Source: Tillus elongatus
Lineage: Eukaryota > Arthropoda > Insecta > Coleoptera > Cleridae
Length of the DNA stretch: 64,000 bases
Assembly (NCBI GenBank): GCA_964006375.1
Contig: OZ023266.1
Coordinates: 15,925,565-15,989,564 of the forward strand
Reading direction: 5' to 3'
The translations under genes were made by a program, and so were the position numbers. This document shows positions 1-17,278 of the stretch, in pieces (within the stretch, counting starts at the first letter, position 1; each line of letters begins with the position of its first letter). The notes below the pieces were generated by a model, which searched no databases, had not been told where the DNA came from, and was given only the letters and a program-made list of their open reading frames with translations.

Positions 1-1095
1 GTCCGTATTTTTCTATACAATGGTCCATCGTGGCTCCAACCATTATGTAGTTTTTATTATTACTACCCTTATTTTTAATATAATTAACTAGGCTGAGTAC
101 AACAATATTCTTACCATTTAACATATTCATTCTTTTTTTTTCTTTTTTTTTCTTTTTTTTTCTTCTTCTAATTGGTCTTTTTTCACTTTTTTTTTCTTCA
201 GATTTTTTCTAATTGGTCTTTTTTTTCCTTTTTTTTCAGTTTTTTTATTTATTTTTTTAATTTTTTTTTTCCTTTTTTTTTTTTCATCTCAGTCGGGAAT
301 ACACGGGGACGCGAATCGCCCAGGGACCCTTCAAGGCTCACAAAACACACACAGACTGGGCCACGGTTTGAATAAAGGTATAAACAAATGGGAGATACAA
401 AGGATCTTAAAACTAAGCTTTACAAATGTTTCTTTACATTATTTACTTAAATGACTAACAAATGATTATTACACATATACTGTTCACATCGTAAAAACAA
501 ATTATTGTTAATTTATATAGTATGTCTTATCTCTCAACTATATATACCCATACATATATATTTACACACACCCACTAACATCTATAACCGACCCCCATAA
601 TTTAGCTATTAACCTGCTCACTGCAATAAAGTTATATTCCTGAGGAGAAAGACGCGACTGAAAAAAAAATTAACAAAACAGTCTCAGCAGATCGAAGCGG
701 ATCAAAATATTAACAACATTATATTATGATTTATGTGAAGAAATGACCCTGAATAATGACTTGCAGTATACTAGGAGTGGGCAGAAATAGCCCGTGTGTT
801 GACATTACATGGTTCGGGTGACATGAAATGATTAGTAAACAAATGAACAAACATATAACGGCCCACTAAATATACAGAAGTAATTTATACTGTGCCATGA
901 TGGACATTATCGCACTCTACGTATCTATTAGGTCGTTAATAATATGTAAATAAATGTCTCTCGTATCAGTAAATATTGAGCGAAATTTAATGGTAACAAT
1001 TATAGCTAAGTGTGTGGATTATATTTGTCGCTTTAACACTAGATTATGGAATTGCAGATAAATTGTTATTTAATCGCTTCCCATAAGCTCCATTT
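1..1095. other. Anonymous AT-rich DNA, no gene recognised
   Basis: I see no gene here. The open frame near the start encodes a low-complexity Phe-rich peptide read from a pyrimidine tract and is not credible. There are short TATA-rich stretches around 535-570 but no recognisable promoter or transposon terminus. Confidence 0.5.
131..290. repeat. T-rich pyrimidine tract
   Basis: Runs of seven to twelve T interrupted by single C or TTC, with a diverged internal duplication. This is low-complexity sequence and could be a decayed poly(A) tail of a retroelement on the minus strand. No adjacent retroelement body was recognised. Confidence 0.6.
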
Positions 1096-2897
1096 GTCAT
1101 AAGCTCCAACTGCAGCAAACCCTTCTGGACTCTTGCTAAATATATTGGGAATAATTGCTGCAAGAGCACGTTCCCACCTCTTCTTTCAGGGAATGAAATT
1201 GTTTCTACCGCCCTGGGCAAGGCTGAACTTTTTGCCTCGTTGTTCGCCGGCAATTCTACTCTCAACCCACCTCCAAATGTTCAACCAACAACAGTCTACA
1301 ATGTCGCGCACAAAATGACGGATATCATTTTCAAAACTAAAAAGGTACGAAATATGCCCTCTTCTCTTAATACCAGGAAAGCCTCTGGCCTTGACGAGAT
1401 CCCAGCAATTGTTCTCAAAAAATACGCAACAGAACTTCCTCCTGTCCTAACTCGTCTGTTTCAGACATCTTACAATAGAGGCATATTCTCTAGTAACTGG
1501 AAAACTGCTCGAGTACAACCCGTCCCCAAGAAAAGATCCAAAGCGCTTCCTAGCAACTACAGGCCTATTTATCTCCTATCAGTCGTCTCTAAAGTGATTG
1601 AAAAGTATATAAACACCGAATTACTAAAATTTCTTGAAAAATACAGTCTAATCCACGGCAGGCAGTATGGATTCCGTCAGCGCAGACCGAATGTCGACCT
1701 CCTTTCCTTTGTCACCCATTCTTGGAACAAGTCTATGGAACTACACGGTTAGTCCCAGATTGTTGCTCTAGACATATCCAAAGCATTCGACCGGGTTTGG
1801 CAAGCAGCGCTGCTTAATAAACTTCCGGCCTATGGCCTACCACCAAAAATCTGTACCTGGACAGCAAATTTGGGGCACTTCTTCTGCCATGGAGACCATT
1901 CCTCTAAACTGTATCCAGGTCCCTCAAGGTTCAGCTTTAGCCCCTACTTTGTTTCTTCTCCACATGAATGACCTCCCCTCTAGCACATCCAACCCAGTTC
2001 ACAGTTACGCGGATGACAGCACCCTTCAATCAAATATACAATATTCTAAGCCGGTATATTTAGCCCAATTAGATGGGATTCGCAGACTCAGGGAGGGTTC
2101 TGTCTCTGTGGATCTCCAAGAAATATTAGACTGGGGAAGTAGAAATCTTGTACAATTCAACTCCACCAAATCATAGTCTTGCTTTCTATCTCATAAGAGA
2201 TACACCAGCCGTAGACCCATCACAATGAACAACCAAGTTATGCAAAGTAAATAGTCCTTTTCACTTGTTAGCATTTCTGTGGATCGAAATCTCAATTGGC
2301 ACCAACATGTCACATCAATTGCAGAAGCGGCTGCTAAGAAATTATGTTTCCCCTTCCGGGCTCGCAAATACTTTTCACCAGCTAGTCTCTATACCTTATA
2401 TACTTCATAAATAAGGCCAAACCTAGAATACTTTTCCCACATCTGGGGCTGCCGCTTCTACACTCGCTATCCTGGACTCCATTCAGAAGAGAGCTATACG
2501 TCGGTGACCCTACGGTCAGCTAAAGGCTGCCATTCCTTGCCCACCGACGTGCAGTTGGTGACCTCTCTGTCTCTTTTATAGATATCAGCACGGGCACTGC
2601 TCAGAGGAGCTTTCTTCCATAGTTCATCCACCTGCTGCCCCCAACAGATTTACCAGGGGAACACAGCGAACGCACCGTTTTACTGTTCAGCTCACCAGAC
2701 ATAGAACATCTTGTTATGCTCGCTCTTTTGTCCCGAGGACTTCCAAGTTGTGGAATTCCTTGCCGGTACATGTTTTTCCTTCTCCTCCGAACCTCCAAAC
2801 CTTCAAGTCCAGAATTAACAAGTTGCCTCTTTCCTCCTTATCGACATTCACGGTACGAGAGTGCTGTGAGCCCTCATGGTGTTGTTGAAATATAAAA
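1096..2897 (+). pseudogene. LINE family J, copy A: 5'-truncated reverse transcriptase remnant
   Basis: This is a 5'-truncated non-LTR retrotransposon of Jockey/CR1 type. Reading-frame pieces at 1240-1752 and 1832-2176 carry the RT fingers block (KASGLDEIPA, then LPSNYRPI) and the catalytic motif YADDST near residue 60 of the second piece. The RT motif-A block (ALDISKAFD) follows directly after an in-frame TAG at 1750, and the frame then shifts several times. The 3' end carries the family tail, GTTGTTGAAATA followed by a short A run, at about 2880-2897. The same family occurs at 13.3-14.97 kb (minus), 30.5-33.5 kb (plus) and 43.6-44.9 kb (minus). The endonuclease region is absent. The copy cannot encode a working enzyme. 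Whether it is Jockey, CR1 or a related clade is not settled by motifs alone. Confidence 0.88.
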
Positions 2898-2993
2898 AAA
2901 TTTGAAGCTATTAGAAACACACATATTATCTGGTATTGTTCGTGAAGATCTTGAAAGAGACAGTTGGCTCCCAACGTGGGGCGCCAATTTTTA

Positions 2994-3320
2994 ACACAAT
3001 AAATGCTATTTTATATAAAAGTTAATAGCAAGGTAGACATACAAATAAAAATCGGGACTCGGTTCAATTCATTTGTTAATAACTTATAATCATTTTGGCT
3101 TACATAAAATCATTATTTATTAATAAAGAAAGTTAACCGACTCTGGATTTTTATTTGTATGTCTGACGCCACCAAAATGATAGGGTATGAACACACATAT
3201 TTTTCAGAATTGCATTCGATCTCATGTTCTACCCTGAGCATCCACATAATTTTCCTCTATATTTTAATAATTTATTTTCTTATTAACTTTTATATAAAAT
3301 AGCATTTATTGTGCTATAAG
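2994..3320. mobile_element. Foldback (MITE-like) element with nested inverted repeats
   Basis: The two ends are imperfect inverted repeats of about 36 bp: 2994-3030 (ACACAATAAATGCTATTT...) and 3284-3320. A second inverted pair lies inside, at about 3036-3064 and 3135-3163, including a perfect 18 bp match (GACATACAAATAAAAATC). No coding capacity. Just to the left, 2968-2990, is a GC-rich block containing CCAACGTGGGGCGCCA, which resembles a primer-binding-site block of some LTR elements read on the minus strand. The unit could therefore also be a rearranged LTR fragment. Confidence 0.6.
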
Positions 3321-4103
3321 TTGCTATTAATATGACACTCTCTTTTTATCAGCGGAAATCTTTCACAATTAAATAAAGAAAAATCATGATAAATAATTCA
3401 GATGTGTCTGGGGGAAGACAATGCTCTATATATTGCAGGACTGCTTTCGTTATATAGCGATGACAGAATAAAAGTTGTTGACATAAGCGACGAATAGTTT
3501 TTTCTCGTCGCGCATACATTTACGGCCTGCTGGGAAATTTAGAATTCTGTATTTGAGTGTTTGCGTGCTCGTTATATACTTATTTGGAATCTAGAAGGCG
3601 ACCCCATGAGAAGTTTATCTGATATTTGTCGTATGTGTCCCGAACAATGTGAAACACGACAAAATATTTATTGGCGGGAAATTGTATTTTAGGCTGGATT
3701 TCGGCGATATGTGCATAATTCGGTATTAAGTGACGTAATTGTTTAAAAATGCAAATAGCTAACAATTAATTATAAGTAGATATGCGAGTGTTCGGTAGAT
3801 TTTAGAAGTAATCATTAGGTAACACTAAGTGAGTGGTGGACGTGCCGCCACCTAGTTGCGAAACCAAGTAGTATGTTGTCACGCCAGCTCCAAATAACAC
3901 AAAGTGTTAAAAAAATAGAGACTGTATACAACTTACTAACAATTTAGAAAATTGTCAGCCCTGGCCCATTTCTACCTTAATATAGGGACAAAGTATGTAA
4001 GGCTAGATGCATTCTAGCAACAATAACAAACTTTTTGCGAGAATGCATCTAGCCTTAATCATCAGGTAAGTTAATTTTCTGTTTGTGCTAATATGAGGTC
4101 AAG
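3321..4103. other. Unassigned DNA with a dispersed repeat block at 3865-3925
   Basis: No coding region recognised. The block AGTAGTATGTTGTCACG at about 3866-3925 is repeated, diverged, at about 30390-30450, just upstream of LINE J copy C, so it belongs to a dispersed repeat or a LINE 5' region. A consensus-like splice donor (CAGGTAAGT) at about 4062 precedes an ATG-bearing frame at 4104. I cannot show it is used. Confidence 0.45.
3998..4057. repeat. Perfect 18 bp hairpin
   Basis: TAAGGCTAGATGCATTCT at 3998-4015 is exactly inverted at 4040-4057 with a 24-nt loop. It lies directly upstream of the ORF1-like LINE remnant. It could be a small foldback, a transposon end or an RNA hairpin. No flanking duplication was found. 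Confidence 0.7.
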
Positions 4104-4690
4104 ATGGCGGAAAGTGAGTCATATTTAGTGAATGAGCTAAACAAAATGAAGAAAAATGAACTAATTATGTTCGAGTGTCGAAAAAGTTTCCACAACATTT
4201 TTGTGAAAATCGATTATTTAAGGAATCTATGAAAGATTTGGTTCTAGAAGTCAAGTGTAGGTGACGATGAAGTTCACGATTCTCTTAACACCGTACCCCG
4301 TAATGGCGATAGCAACCAACGTTCCTGCATTGAAAATAAGTTCTAATGTCAATTTGTGCAACGAGAAATCGGAGCAACAAGGAAACTGATGTCACATATG
4401 GAAAAGGGGTTGTGATCAAAAGTTTTTTATTTACTTTTTAAAAACAGAAAGTAGCTGTTCAAATAAACTTGTGAGTAAAACCACGCCATTAATTAAAATC
4501 AACAACGGAGATAAATATATTCCTACAATTAAAAATACTGGCCCTATAAAAGAGACAGATTACAGATTGCATAAACTAAAGAAGGCTGTCAGTGATAACT
4601 TCAGTGCTATGGCTGGAAAGACGAACTCGAGTAGGAACAACAGTGAATTTAAATCGCCGGTAAAAAGAAAACGTCAACAGGTGATTACGG
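4104..4690 (+). pseudogene. LINE ORF1-like remnant (host of a nested LINE fragment)
   Basis: An ATG at 4104 opens a frame reading MAESESYLVNELNKMKKNEL. This is the charged, coiled-coil-like amino end common to ORF1 proteins of arthropod non-LTR elements. The frame breaks after about 40 codons. A second piece from about 4450 to 4690 is hydrophilic, Lys/Asn-rich and ends KSPVKRKRQQVITGK. At about 4690 the sequence changes abruptly to an RNase-H LINE RT. Material compatible with the other side of the same LINE (ORF1 end and endonuclease) resumes at 6046. Interpretation as ORF1 rests on composition and position; no catalytic motif exists in such proteins to confirm it. Confidence 0.5.
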
Positions 4691-6045
4691 GTAAATGCGG
4701 TCACCCTGTTACTGCCAAAATACGGGGAGCGGATGAGGTTTCCCGGATATTTATGGGGAGAATAAGGGGCGACGTTTCACCTCACTCGCGGGAGGGACTC
4801 TGCTGGCGGGGGTCGCAGCAGGGTTTCCGCAGGGGAGCGGTCTGTCTCCTTGCTCTGGACGGCCTGCTGGGAAGGCTCTTGGGAGGGGGGTATGAGGTTC
4901 AGGGCTATGCGGACGACATTGTCATCATAGTCCGAGGAAAGGTTACACAGTCAATGTGGGAGCGCATGCAAAAAGCACTGAAAGTGGTGGAAAGGTGGAC
5001 GCTTGGTCAAGGGCTTGGGGTCAACCCCGAGGAAGCAACGTACAATCATACCGTTTACGAGGCGGAGGAAGTGGGAGAACCACATAACTCTTATTCTACA
5101 GGAACATTCCAATGGCCAGGGAGGTAAAATATCCTGGGGTCGTATTGGACTCTAAGCTAACCTGGAATGGTCACGTTAAAAAAATACTGCGTAAGGCAGT
5201 CATGACCTTAGCCGTGAGGAATAAGACCTAGTATGTGCCACTGGCTGTACACAAGGGTGGTCAAACCATCGTTAACATATGCGGCACTTGTCTGGTGGTC
5301 TCAGGTGACACAATCCAGTGCCAAACAAAAATTGGCAAAATCCAAAGAATGGTTTGCCTAGGAGTCACAGGGGCCGTGTCTTCAACCCCAACAGCCGCCA
5401 TGGATGTGTTGCTGGATCTCCCCCCCCCACTTAGTTATTATGGGGGAGGCCAGGCTAGGACTATACAGACTAGCCTCCAATGTTAGCATGAATATCAACC
5501 CAGGCTTCAGGGGCCACTGCAAAATTCAGGAGATCGTGAAGGAACGCATGATTGAAATGGGGTCAGACTTCGCGAGCCCGAGAATCTGCAGAGAAAACAA
5601 CTTTACAGTGGAAATTCCCGACCGCGAGTCATGGCGGGAGGAGACGCCGGGCATACCACGCGACGCGCTCGTCTGGTTAACGGACGGATCCGGCGGGGAC
5701 GGGGCGTAGGACGGGGGCAGGTGTTTATTCGGAAGGACCGAGGGTAAGTCATAGTATTTCCCTCGGAGCCCATGAAACGGTCTTTCAGGATGAAATGTAC
5801 GCCATCCTGCACTGTGTGCGGGAGAACAAGAGGAGGGGCTACACCAACAAGCGGATGCTCATAGCCACAGACAGCCTGGCAGCCCATAAGGCGCTAAGTA
5901 GCCCATGGGTAAATTTCTGGCTGGTGAGTGCATGCCGAGACGAGACGAGCAACCTGGTTGGGCAGAATGAGGTCACCCTCATCTGGGTGTCAGGTCACTC
6001 GGGGGTCAAAGACAATGAAGACGCTGACAGTCTCGCGAAGAAAGG
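4690..6045 (+). pseudogene. RNase-H-bearing LINE fragment (RT carboxyl half plus RNase H)
   Basis: This belongs to the group of insect LINEs (R1/LOA/I-like) whose ORF2 carries RNase H. The RT catalytic motif YADDIVIIVRGK is at about 4903-4938. It is followed by the thumb block YPGVVLDSKLTWN at about 5130 and the block LGVTGAVSSTPTAAMDVLLD at about 5360-5420. RNase H residues are visible downstream: WLTDGSGG at about 5676, EMYAIL at about 5792, IATDSLAAHKAL at about 5860 and SGHSGVKDNEDADSLAKKG ending near 6045. Several frameshifts and stops break it. Both ends are cut inside the coding region: the endonuclease, RT fingers and zinc-finger/3' end are missing. A second copy retaining the 3' end lies at 48.7-49.8 kb. 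Lack of a 3' end is unusual for a simple LINE insertion and suggests recombination or deletion. Confidence 0.88.
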
Positions 6046-6664
6046 TAACAACAGTGGTTTTAGAGTGAGCGTCCCGAAAGAAAACAAAAGTGATATATTC
6101 GACGAGGAAACGGGTCCTGCTGGTGTAGTAGTAAAAGATAATAGATTGTTTCAGAAAAGAACAGAGCCGCAACCAACAGAGTGATTGTGACTTGTTACTA
6201 GATAATGAAATCACATGAGTAAGTAGCAACTTTTCTGAGGGGGATAAGCTCACTTCCGGTGACCCTATTTTAAATTGTGACATTAGGCAGGTAGACTTGC
6301 TGCATATAAATATTCTGTGTTTAAGAAATAAAATTAACATTTTAGAACTGTTTCTTCAAAGCACGAAACCACGATTAATTTGCATCTGTGAACATTGGCT
6401 AACACAATCAAATTGTGATGCTGTTGCTCTTGATGGTTATGTCAAAGTCGATGCATTTGTACGAACGATCCACCGACACGGTGGGTCAGTTATTTTCGCC
6501 ACTGAAGTATTTGCACATAAATGTTAACCATTAGCTTATTTAAATAAACTTTCAGTTGAGACTGATTTTGAATGCGCTGCTATACTATATGATAAACAAA
6601 CATGGATTTTTAATATTAACAGGTCGCCTGCAGGCAACTTTGGGGTGTTTTGGGACCTGTTGTG
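6046..6664 (+). pseudogene. LINE ORF1 tail and endonuclease amino half
   Basis: From 6046 the sequence leaves the RNase-H LINE and reads a hydrophilic peptide ending at 6183. After about 110 nt comes a frame at 6297-6527 with the apurinic-endonuclease-like start LHINILCLRNKINILELFL and CICEHWL, where the Glu lies in the EHW motif. After a stop at 6527 the same domain continues as [18 protein letters not shown] and RSPAGNFG up to about 6662. The order (ORF1 end, spacer, endonuclease start) matches a two-ORF LINE, plausibly the same element as 4104-4690. It is truncated at 6664 by a composite repeat. The RT of this element is not in the window. Confidence 0.7.
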
Positions 6665-8695
<2,031 letters not shown>

Positions 8696-9299
8696 AGTAA
8701 ATTAAAGAAGACAGTGCAGTAAGAATAGCCTACGACGTTTTACAATATATTTTAAAGTAGATCCAGCTGTCTTCAGACTATTATGTTTTAAATGGCATTA
8801 CTGTCAATCGAATTGATTACCACGTGCTCAGCCTAATTAATGTCCCTGTAATTAAATCTGCATTTTCGATAAGTCATTATGTTATGGGATTTCGGCAGCC
8901 GAAGAGGGTAATTTAATTTTCCACTAGAAAAAAAGCGCCGGGCCTACTTCGTGAACAAGTTCAATATTTGCATGAAATACAGGGGTGATGGTTTTTACCA
9001 CTAAATCAATAAACCGTGTCTTCTGATGTGCCAGATTCACCAGACTAGATTTAATTAATTGCATTTGGGAAATTGAGACGCGAAATTTTTAGCTCTAATA
9101 ACCTAATGTCAAATCATGCAAATAATTTGAGCTTAACCAAAAAAATGCATGCTAATTAGCTTCTCCAATTAGGGTACGTTTAGAGCAAGGTATTTAGGAT
9201 TGTTCGTGTAAACAGTGTGTATATAAACAAAGGGAATAAATTAAGTCGGTCTTTTAATATACATTGTTACGGCCTAAGATTTCGGCAGCAATTTTTCTT
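8696..9299. other. Unassigned DNA between composite elements
   Basis: No gene or transposon motif recognised. The sequence is moderately AT-rich and of normal complexity. It may be unique host DNA. Confidence 0.4.
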
Positions 9300-9900
<601 letters not shown>

Positions 9901-9947
9901 GTGTACATAAAAATGTATAATTCATATATAATTCATTAATGCATATG

Positions 9948-10888
<941 letters not shown>

Positions 10889-10969
<81 letters not shown>
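10889..10969. repeat. (AT)n microsatellite
   Basis: AT repeat that begins at the right terminus of the foldback element at 10045-10889. Confidence 0.96.
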
Positions 10970-10973
<4 letters not shown>

Positions 10974-11515
10974 CTGTGATTCTAGTTAGTAAAAAAGTAA
11001 TTGTACTTACATGAAAACCTTTGCAGGATATTGTAAATTATTGAAAAATGTATAGTTTTAAATAAATAATAACAACAACAATAATAATAATAATAACACA
11101 CCCACACTACTAAGTGAGATCTGACCAGATAATTTAAACGCATTGAAATATATTAAGTATTGTTTAACTGGTTTAAAATCAATCGTCCTTAAATCAATCA
11201 GATAAGAGAATCCTGATCTCGTGAGGAAAACTACATGCATTATTAGCAATTTTTCATGGGATCAATAAACCCCGCCCGACACAGTTCTAAGACTTAGTTT
11301 GTCTTAGTAGATTACATAGCGATCCCTCGTAATTTAATTAGGTGCTATATCTATCAGGATTCCTTAAGATAATGGAGACTACACTATATCTTCAGAATGG
11401 CTGTGCCACACATACGTTCTTTTCTCTATTGTTCATGTCATCGCCCTTTTAATGCCTTTACCTATAACAGGCATCAAATTAAAGACCACAAGAATAAAGG
11501 AAATCCTTTAAAGAA
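10970..11515. other. Unassigned DNA with short ATA/ACA microsatellite
   Basis: Contains a short (AAT/AAC)n tract at about 11065-11098. Otherwise nothing recognisable. Small open frames here lack any family motif. Confidence 0.45.
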
Positions 11516-12815
11516 AAAAAGTCTGGATGCAGCAAGTGCGTTATGGTAGTGAATTTTCATAAAAACGTTTTTTATAGCAAATATGTGTGTGTGTTTTTTA
11601 AAGAAAGCAGGCATCAAATTTGTTTACAAGTGTAACCTGTATAGGCGAAACAATGTACCATATTTGATCAAAACAACTTTATTGTTTGAAAACATATACA
11701 AATTTTCCGAAAATAAACTAAAAATATTTCAGAAAAAAGTAGACTGGGATACACTTGGACCAAGAGGTATGTTTGTCCTTCGTTTTACTAAAATATTTTC
11801 AGAAAAATCATTTCAAATAGACCCTTTCTCTGATGCTTTGGCAGTAGTCTTAGCTATAGAGTTAATACTACATGCAGACTTGGAGACTACTTCTCTGGCT
11901 TCACTGTTGGTTTTTGTAGGTGAAGGACGTAGCCAGCGCGTGAGCTAACTGGAGCAAGTGGCCCTTCGAATTCTGGAAGTTCTAGGATGTTCTTCAATGC
12001 TTCTGTGACTATAGTTTCGCTTGTCAAGCAGCGAAACTATAGTCACAGAAGCATTGAAGAACATTCTAGAACTTCCAGAATTCGAAGGGCCACTTGCTCC
12101 AGTTAGCTCACGCGCTGGCTACGTCCTTCACCTACAAAAACCAACAGTGAAGCCAGAGAAGTAGTCTCCTAGTCTGTATGTAGTATGGACAAGTTTCACC
12201 AAGTAAGGGCAACAACAATCAATGAATTTATCGTTAATGGTATCTAATTTTGGTCAAATTTTCATAAGAAATCAATAAAGCTCAATATATACGTTACTAC
12301 ACAAGATACGAAAAAAATTGTATACATTAATTATAGGGTGTCTTGAGCTACATCTTAAAAAATATTTCGACAATCACAGGGTAGCCCGTTGGAGATACAA
12401 ATTTTCTTTTTTTTTTATCAAACACGCCTTATCTTATCGAATTTTTGCATTTTCTATCGAAATATAATGCATGTTTGTGAGAAAAGGAATTAGGTATGCA
12501 GCAAGTGCGTTATGGTAGCAAATTTTCATTAAATGCTTCAAATATGAATAGCTCGATTTGCAATTAACCTATAAGGTTGACCAAGAAATCAGTTTTTTTC
12601 GGGAACACTTTAAGTTTACCTTCGAGAATTTTTGTACAGTTACCAACAATATCATTATTTTGATGAAACATGGCACCTTGTTTCTACTATATAGGTTATA
12701 CTGGTAACCAAATTTGATGCCTTCTTTCTTAAAATAACACACATATTTGCTATAAAAAAAACATTTTATGAAAATTCACTACCACAACGCACTTGCTGCG
12801 TCCAGACTGTTTTAA
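11516..12815. mobile_element. Composite element interrupted by a long hairpin
   Basis: The left end AAAGTCTGGATGCAGC at 11518 and the inverted right end GCTGCGTCCAGACT at about 12797-12810 bound a unit made of module D (twice, inverted) and module C (GCTCAATATATACGTTAC, about 12290-12420). Between GAGTTAAT at about 11866 and GAATTTATCGTTAATGG at about 12223, where other copies are continuous, sits a near-perfect inverted repeat annotated separately. The 121-codon frame crossing 11583-11948 reads module DNA and the hairpin arm and is not credible as a gene. Confidence 0.6.
11865..12186. repeat. Near-perfect inverted repeat: 156 bp arms, 10-nt loop
   Basis: Left arm 11865-12020 and right arm 12031-12186 are reverse complements with three mismatches that I can see; the loop is TTGTCAAGCA. 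A transcript of either strand would fold into a very long, almost fully paired hairpin. Arm composition is balanced, unlike the AT-rich surroundings. It is inserted into a module of a composite element. It could be a recent foldback transposon, a palindromic duplication, or a hairpin-RNA (siRNA precursor) locus. The arms do not match anything else I recognise in the window. Confidence 0.9.
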
Positions 12816-13324
12816 ATTTTAAAATTAACTTTTCAAAGTTTCACGTGCCAGTAAAGCTGAGTTTTTAAAATTTTGTAACGTTTAGTCGCTAGTGATTGAG
12901 GAACTGATAAAATATATCATACGTATGATTTCATGTGCCTTTTTGTCGGCACCTATTTACTGTGTTTGATCTCCAAACTAAAATAATAAATGTGTTATAA
13001 TTGTTTACTTTTGTATTATTGTGTATATTCTCTTTAACCCTCTTTTACAGTCGTTTCGTTTATAAATTTCCTTTTTAGGCACACTAATAATTGGTTTTGA
13101 GGGTTATCATTAACAGCTTGATAAATGTTAAAACCTAACACCCATCTGCCTGGATATCGAGAACCAATTACATTTAAATGTAGAAATATATGATAAGAAT
13201 TCAATAAATCTAAGGACCCTCGGACATTACATTAACATACTCAAACAATTTGTAAACACATTAAATTAGAGATATAACGCGAACTTACACTGTTGGCCAA
13301 TATATAACTGACTTTTTTTTATAT
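12816..13324. other. Unassigned AT-rich DNA
   Basis: Nothing recognised. Ordinary-complexity sequence between a composite element and the 3' end of LINE J copy B. Confidence 0.4.
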
Positions 13325-16045
<2,721 letters not shown>

Positions 16046-17185
16046 GACGTGTTTTATTTCATTTTAAAATTATTGAACAGACAAACCGGTCAGTTATATA
16101 CAGGCCACCCAAACCTTTTCTGACTAGCCTAAAATTACTATAAACGTTCATAAATTAAACGTAAAGCCCTTAAAAGTATCTTAGAAAATAGTTGAATGAC
16201 ATGTTGTCTTTTCGAGTGTATCTCATGTTATATAATTTATTTTATTGAAAAGATTATCGTATATTAACTGTCAAAATTGTACTTCTGAGACAAGTGCCTT
16301 TGTCCAGTTTTACGTTTATTTGACTTATACTTTCCTTGAGAGTTTTTTAAATAAAAATCACAACTCTAACGCACTTACCACGTCGCGACTTGATTTAAAT
16401 AAGTAGGATACTATTTTATGTAGAACGAAACAAACCATTACAAACATTAAGGTACCTCGGAACTTGTAGAAAGCTTAGAAAAGTCAACTTTCCGCAAAAT
16501 CAGACCTGCGGGAGAACGATTTCACAAGAGCTGGAGGCATCTGCTGTAATACCCTCTATTAGGCTGTCATCCGCTGACAAAGGTTTCATTTCACCAAACA
16601 AACGGACAGAGTACTGCCGAACAATCCCACGTTCAAACGTAAAGATAACCGGGAGGATCACAAAACGAACTAAGATAACCGTAAATTAATTTAGCAAAAC
16701 GGGATACGTTAACAGGGGGATCCACCGAACACATGAGAGACTGTGAAACAAGAAAGAAATATCACAGCGATGTGTTTTCTCTGTTTCTGTGTGTGTGTGT
16801 GTGTGTATTACTCTGAGGTCGTATAAGTTGGCCGTGCGTTTGATCAGCAATTTAACCTCAAATTATCACCCAGTCGGCCGCTTCTCTTTTGTTTTAGTGT
16901 GCGTCATGGCAGGCCGAGATCGTGACGTTATGTTTCTATTGTCAGGTTTGAACTGTATGCCCGATGCCCGTGAGGTTTCATTTGCACCGCTGAGATGACA
17001 ATTAACAAGATCTGAGGAGAATTGGAACAGGGTTTTATTTTCTTAAATAGACGGGAGAAAGAATAGCAGAGCTTTCTGGTGGAAAATGTAGTATTATTAT
17101 CTTAGAGTGAGCGAACAAATTTAGTTCAATTTATAAAAATCTGAAGATAAATTTATTGAGCATCAGTAAATCTGCAAGTTTGGTG
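16046..17185. other. Unassigned DNA with a short (GT)n
   Basis: A (GT)n stretch lies at about 16788-16806. A degenerate copy of the family terminus (AACGCACTTACCACGTCGCGAC) sits near 16368. The rest, including the somewhat GC-richer 16480-17000, shows no protein or RNA family that I recognise. It may be unique host sequence. Confidence 0.4.
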
Positions 17186-17278
17186 CAAGAAACTAAAAGT
17201 CTGGACGCAGCAAGTGCGTTATGGTAGTGAATTTTCATAAAAATGTTTTTAATAGCAAATAGGTATGTCTTTTTTTTA
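17186..17278 (+). repeat. Composite-family terminus, interrupted
   Basis: AAAAGTCTGGACGCAGC begins at about 17188 and follows the family (GTTATGGTAGTGAATTTTCA, GTTTTTAATAGCAAAT) until 17278, where piggyBac-like sequence begins. The continuation was not found on the far side of the piggyBac remnant. Confidence 0.65.

Noticed and set aside
172..375. Phe-rich frame that could be a membrane protein
   Set aside because: It is read from a T-rich pyrimidine tract; composition alone explains the hydrophobicity.
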